Assembly (NCBI RefSeq): GCF_000787855.1
Contig: NZ_BBPQ01000032.1
Location: 52,369-86,458, forward strand
DNA length: 34,090 bases
DNA from: Streptacidiphilus anmyonensis
GTDB lineage: Bacteria; Actinomycetota; Actinomycetes; Streptomycetales; Streptomycetaceae
Direction: 5' to 3'
Within the stretch, counting starts at the first letter, position 1; every line of letters starts with the position of its first letter. This document shows positions 30,863-34,090 of the stretch, one piece after another. The position numbers and the translations under genes were made by a program. The notes below the pieces were generated by a model that saw nothing but the letters and a program-made list of their open reading frames with translations, was not told the DNA's origin and did no database searches.

Positions 30863-33367
30863 TCAGGTCTGGTCCCGTCCCGCGGACTCCACCGCCGCCG
30901 CCCACTCGTCGAGCAACGCCAGCGTCGACGTCTCGTCCGGGCCCTCGGCCCACAGGTGCGTGACGGCCTCGGCCGGGTCCGGCAGGACCATGGTCCAGCG
31001 ACCGTCCGGCTCGACCACGCGGACGCCGTCGGTCGTGTCGACCTCCCGCTCGCCCGCGGCCTCCACGACCGTGCGCATGACCATGCCCTTCGCCGCCCAG
31101 GGGGTCGCCAGGTCACGGCGGTGCACGTGGGCGCGCGGGATGCGGGCGTCGATCTGGCTGAGGGTGAGCTGCGTCCGGGCGACGAGCCCGAGCAGTCGCA
31201 CGAACGCCGCCGTGCCGTCGAAGACGCCGCTGAACTCCGGCACGACGAAGCCGCCACGGCCGTCGCCGCCGAAGACCGTGCCCTCCGAGGACGCCGCCCG
31301 CGTCAGATCGTCGGGCGAGGTCGTCGTCCACGACACCTGGGTGCCGTGGTACGCCGCGACCTGCTCGGCGATCCGGGTGGTGGTGACCGGCAACGCCACC
31401 TTGCCGCTGCGTCCCTCCGCCGCGATCAGGTCCAGCATGACCAGCAGCGAACGGTCGTCCTCGATGATCCGGCCGCGCTCGTCAACGAACGAGACACGCT
31501 CGCCGACCGGGTCGAACCGCACCCCGAACGCCGCCCGCGAGGACGCCACCAGCTCGCCGAGCCGGACCATGCCCGCCCGACGCTCCTCGATGGTCTCCGT
31601 CGGCCGCGACTCGTCCATGCCCGGGTTGACCGTCAGCGCCTCGATGCCGAGCTTGCCGAGGATGCTCGGCAGCAGCAGCGACGCGCTGCCGTTGGCCACA
31701 TCCGCGACGACCTTGAGCTTCGCCTCGGCGACGCCGCGCGTGTCGATCGCGCGCAGCAGGCTGCCCGCGTAGGAGTCGAAGACCGTCGCGGGGAACGTCA
31801 GGTCGCCGATCTCGCCCGGGAACGCGCGACGGTACTCCTGCCGCGCGTAGACGCGGTCGAGCTTGCGCTGACCCGCCTGGGAGAGGTCCGCGCCGCGCTC
31901 GTCGAAGAAGAGCACGTCGAGCGAGTCCGGCACGCCGGGCGTCGTCCGCAGGAAGATGCCGCCCGCGCTGCCGCGCGCCGTCTGCTGGCGCGCGACGGGC
32001 ATCGGCACGTTCTCCAGGTCGCGCACCTCGATGGCGCTGGCCTGCAACGCGGAGATCATCGCGCGCTTGAGCGCTCGCGCTCCACGCGAGTGGTCACGCG
32101 CGATGGTGACCGTCGCGCCCTTCTTGAGCGTCGTCGCGTACGCGCCGGCGAGCCGCACCGCCAACTCCGGCGTGATCTCGACGTTGATGATCCCGGAGAC
32201 GCCACGGGCCCCGAAAAGGTGCTCCTGGCCGCGGGACTCCCAGATCACCGAGGTGTTGACGAAGGCGCCGGCCTCGATCGTCTTGAAGGGATAGACGCGG
32301 ACGTTGCCCGCGACGATCGACTCCTCCTCGATCAGGCACTCGTCGCCGATCACCGCACCGTCCTCGATCCGGGCGGCCCGCATCACGTCGGTGTTCTTGC
32401 CGATGACGCAGCCTCGCAGGTTCGTCTGCGGGCCGACGTAGACGTTGTCGTGGATGACGGCCTTGTGCAGGAACGCCCCACGCTTGACGACGACGTTGCT
32501 GCCGAGCACGGTGTGCTCGCGGATCTCCACGCCGCCCTCGACCTTGGCGTAGTCGCCGATATAGAGAGGACCGCGCAGCACGGCCTCGCGGTCGACCTCC
32601 GCGCCCTCGGCGACCCACACGCCCGGGGCCATCTCGAAGCCCTCGATGTCGACGTCCACCTTGCCCTCGAGGACGTCCGCCTGCGCCTTGACGTAGCTCT
32701 CGTGGGTGCCCACGTCCTCCCAGTAGCCCTCGGCGACGTAGCCGTAGATCGGCTTGCCCTCCTTGAGCAGCTGCGGGAACACGTCACCGGACCAGTCGAC
32801 GGAGGTGTCGGCCGCGACGTAGTCGAAGACCTCCGGCTCCATCACGTAGATGCCGGTGTTCACCGTGTCGGAGAAGACCTGGCCCCAGGTCGGCTTCTCC
32901 AGGAAGCGCTCGACGCGACCCTCCTCGTCGAGAATCGTGATCCCGAATTCCAGGGGATTGGGGACACGGGTGAGACAGACGGTGACCATCGCGCCCTTGG
33001 AGCGGTGGAATTCCATCAGCTCGGTGAGATCGAAATCGGTGAGCGCGTCACCCGAGATCACCAGGAACGAGTCGTCCTTGAGCGCGTCCTCGGCGTTCTT
33101 CACACTGCCGGCCGTACCGAGGGGCTTCTCCTCGTTGGCGTAGGTCAGCTTCATCCCGAGTTCCTCGCCGTCGCCGAAGTAGTTCCGGACGAGTGAGGCG
33201 AGGAACTGCACTGTCACGACCGTGTCGGTCAGGCCGTGCCTCTTGAGCAGCCTGAGCACGTGCTCCATGATCGGCCGATTCACCACCGGCAGCAGGGGCT
33301 TCGGCATACTCGCGGTCATCGGGCGGAGGCGAGTTCCCTCGCCTCCGGCCATCACAACGGCCTTCAT
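30863..33367 (-). CDS. Mannose-1-phosphate guanylyltransferase-like protein fused to a degenerate phosphomutase domain
   Basis: The 834-residue protein has three parts. Residues 1-235 form a sugar-nucleotidyltransferase ([22 protein letters not shown] with the P-loop and Lys23; [36 protein letters not shown]). Residues 245-385 form a left-handed beta-helix of hexapeptide repeats. Residues 395-834 have the phosphoglucomutase/phosphomannomutase fold. The family is usually annotated mannose-1-phosphate guanylyltransferase, supplying GDP-mannose. In the mutase part the active-site serine motif (TASHNP in the family) is replaced by FLRTTPG at 472-478, the metal loop DGDxDR by FDPVGER at 618-624, and GExSGH by GGDGRGG at 700-706. 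So it is likely a non-catalytic domain. GAGGAGGAG lies 8 nt before the ATG at 33367. It is 15 bp after the lipid-synthase gene. Confidence 0.9.
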   Translation of the reverse strand: MKAVVMAGGEGTRLRPMTASMPKPLLPVVNRPIMEHVLRLLKRHGLTDTVVTVQFLASLVRNYFGDGEELGMKLTYANEEKPLGTAGSVKNAEDALKDDSFLVISGDALTDFDLTELMEFHRSKGAMVTVCLTRVPNPLEFGITILDEEGRVERFLEKPTWGQVFSDTVNTGIYVMEPEVFDYVAADTSVDWSGDVFPQLLKEGKPIYGYVAEGYWEDVGTHESYVKAQADVLEGKVDVDIEGFEMAPGVWVAEGAEVDREAVLRGPLYIGDYAKVEGGVEIREHTVLGSNVVVKRGAFLHKAVIHDNVYVGPQTNLRGCVIGKNTDVMRAARIEDGAVIGDECLIEEESIVAGNVRVYPFKTIEAGAFVNTSVIWESRGQEHLFGARGVSGIINVEITPELAVRLAGAYATTLKKGATVTIARDHSRGARALKRAMISALQASAIEVRDLENVPMPVARQQTARGSAGGIFLRTTPGVPDSLDVLFFDERGADLSQAGQRKLDRVYARQEYRRAFPGEIGDLTFPATVFDSYAGSLLRAIDTRGVAEAKLKVVADVANGSASLLLPSILGKLGIEALTVNPGMDESRPTETIEERRAGMVRLGELVASSRAAFGVRFDPVGERVSFVDERGRIIEDDRSLLVMLDLIAAEGRSGKVALPVTTTRIAEQVAAYHGTQVSWTTTSPDDLTRAASSEGTVFGGDGRGGFVVPEFSGVFDGTAAFVRLLGLVARTQLTLSQIDARIPRAHVHRRDLATPWAAKGMVMRTVVEAAGEREVDTTDGVRVVEPDGRWTMVLPDPAEAVTHLWAEGPDETSTLALLDEWAAAVESAGRDQT

Positions 33368-33382
33368 CCGGCTGGCTCCTCC

Positions 33383-33997
33383 TCATTCGGGCAGGGCGCC
33401 ATCCTTCGTCTTCACGAGACGGCGGGTCTGCACCGCGTACAGGATCCCTGCCCACCAGTAGAGCGTCGTACCCCACCAGACGAACGCCCAACCGATGACG
33501 CTCGCCACAGTCCCGACCCAGTTGTCATAGGTCGTGAGCAGCAGCAAAGGGAATGCGTACATCAGATTGAACGTAGCCGCCTTCCCGATGAAGTTCACCT
33601 CGGGTGGTCCGTATCCGTGACGCCTGAGGATGGGAAGGAGGGAAGCGATGAAGATCTCGCGGGCGAGCAGGACCGCCGTCAGCCACCACGGCATGATGCG
33701 TCGGGCGGTCAGCCCCACGATCGTCGACAGCACGAAAAGCCGGTCCGCGAGCGGGTCGAGCAGTTGGCCCAGCCGGCTGACCTGTCCCCAGCGGCGTGCG
33801 AGCTTCCCGTCGAGGTAGTCGCTGATGCCGCTCAGGCCCAGGATCGCGATGGCCCAGCCGTCGTTCTTGGGGCCGCCGAAGACCGGCCACAGGATCAGCC
33901 AGAGGAAGAGCGGCACCCCGACAAGTCGTGCCATGCTCAGCACATTGGGGATGGTGAACACGCGGTCGGTCTGGACGCGCGTCTCCTGTACCTCCAC
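33383..33997 (-). CDS. CDP-alcohol phosphatidyltransferase family protein (PgsA2-like)
   Basis: The 204-residue membrane protein has the full family motif D-x2-D-G-x2-A-R-x8-G-x3-D-x3-D: Asp60, Asp63-Gly64, Ala67-Arg68, Gly77, Asp81 and Asp85 in SDYLDGKLARRWGQVSRLGQ and the following LLDPLADR. About five or six membrane helices surround it. It transfers a phosphatidyl group from CDP-diacylglycerol to an alcohol; homologues in this place (mycobacterial PgsA2, Rv1822) are called phosphatidylglycerophosphate synthase-like, but the acceptor is not proven. The GTG at 33997 has AGGAGG 7 nt upstream; the frame extends 19 codons further without support. It is the first gene of an operon with the nucleotidyltransferase fusion 15 bp downstream. 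Confidence 0.92.
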   Translation of the reverse strand: MEVQETRVQTDRVFTIPNVLSMARLVGVPLFLWLILWPVFGGPKNDGWAIAILGLSGISDYLDGKLARRWGQVSRLGQLLDPLADRLFVLSTIVGLTARRIMPWWLTAVLLAREIFIASLLPILRRHGYGPPEVNFIGKAATFNLMYAFPLLLLTTYDNWVGTVASVIGWAFVWWGTTLYWWAGILYAVQTRRLVKTKDGALPE

Positions 33998-34053
33998 CCG
34001 GGAGCCTCCTGTAGAACACTTCGAACGATGCAGCCCGACTTTACGGCATGCCA

Positions 34054-34088
34054 CAGCAGGCCCCTGACCGTAGGTCAGGGGCCTGCTG
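34054..34088. terminator. Hairpin terminator at the right edge
   Basis: Bases 34054-34069 and 34073-34088 form a perfect 16-bp stem (core GCAGGCCCCTGACC) with a 3-nt loop. It probably ends a gene that lies beyond the right edge on the minus strand, and isolates the lipid-synthase operon from it. Confidence 0.8.
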
Positions 34089-34090
34089 GC

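Noticed and set aside
30782-33196. 804-codon plus-strand open frame opposite the nucleotidyltransferase fusion
   Set aside because: It is an antisense shadow of a gene with clear motifs, with no ribosome site or recognisable fold.

Overview
The window looks like chromosomal DNA from a high-GC actinomycete, most likely a member of Streptomycetaceae (Streptomyces, Kitasatospora or Streptacidiphilus). The signs are strong G/C bias at third codon positions, many GTG starts, short leaderless promoters of the TAGGNT type, small families typical of this group (DUF5999, MT0933-like antitoxin, Clp-N protein), and a conserved block of cell-division and central-metabolism genes. I see no tRNA, rRNA, CRISPR array, transposase, integrase or prophage gene. 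The genus call is inference.

Left third (1-13.9 kb) is accessory and mostly made of regulator/effector pairs: a MocR-type GntR regulator divergent from a PaiB-like flavin-binding protein; a sugar-porter MFS transporter; two small unknown proteins; a TetR repressor divergent from a saccharopine-dehydrogenase-like oxidoreductase with a perfect 19-bp dyad between them; an EF-hand protein; a metallo-beta-lactamase-fold hydrolase; a small antitoxin-like protein with a strong terminator; a Clp-N protein; a small HAD protein that overlaps a PadR regulator tail to tail; a zinc-ribbon protein of unknown function; a LacI regulator with a hexanucleotide-repeat N-terminus; and a PhzF-like isomerase. Several intergenic regions carry short tandem repeats.

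Middle (13.9-18 kb): a CPBP-family membrane protease, a glutamate-cysteine-ligase-like enzyme (GCS2 family), an unknown 222-residue protein ending in a very strong terminator, and a DUF5999 gene with a Crp-like site upstream. A large nested palindrome separates DUF5999 from gcvP.

Right half (18-34 kb) is a conserved actinobacterial core block, nearly all on the minus strand: gcvP under a tandem glycine riboswitch, a PRC-barrel/DUF2382 protein (plus strand), dinB, a SanA/YdcF-like membrane protein, a second MerR regulator (Rv1830-like), a DUF151 protein, the MerR regulator FtsR, a zinc-ribbon FHA protein related to GarA/OdhI, DUF881, small basic protein, DUF881, a nucleotidyltransferase fused to a degenerate phosphomutase, and a CDP-alcohol phosphatidyltransferase. 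The order matches the Mycobacterium tuberculosis Rv1822-Rv1832 neighbourhood (pgsA2, DUF881, Sbp, DUF881, GarA, FtsR, DUF151, MerR, gcvB), so this part links envelope lipid and sugar precursor supply, division-gene control and 2-oxoglutarate/glycine metabolism. A strong terminator at 30791-30841 divides it into at least two transcription units.

I found no clearly new multi-gene system. The items most worth a second look are the loss of catalytic motifs in the phosphomutase half of the nucleotidyltransferase fusion, three genes whose best start codon is CTG or ATC rather than a standard one, repeated leaderless promoters of one layout, and several precise dyads that predict operators.
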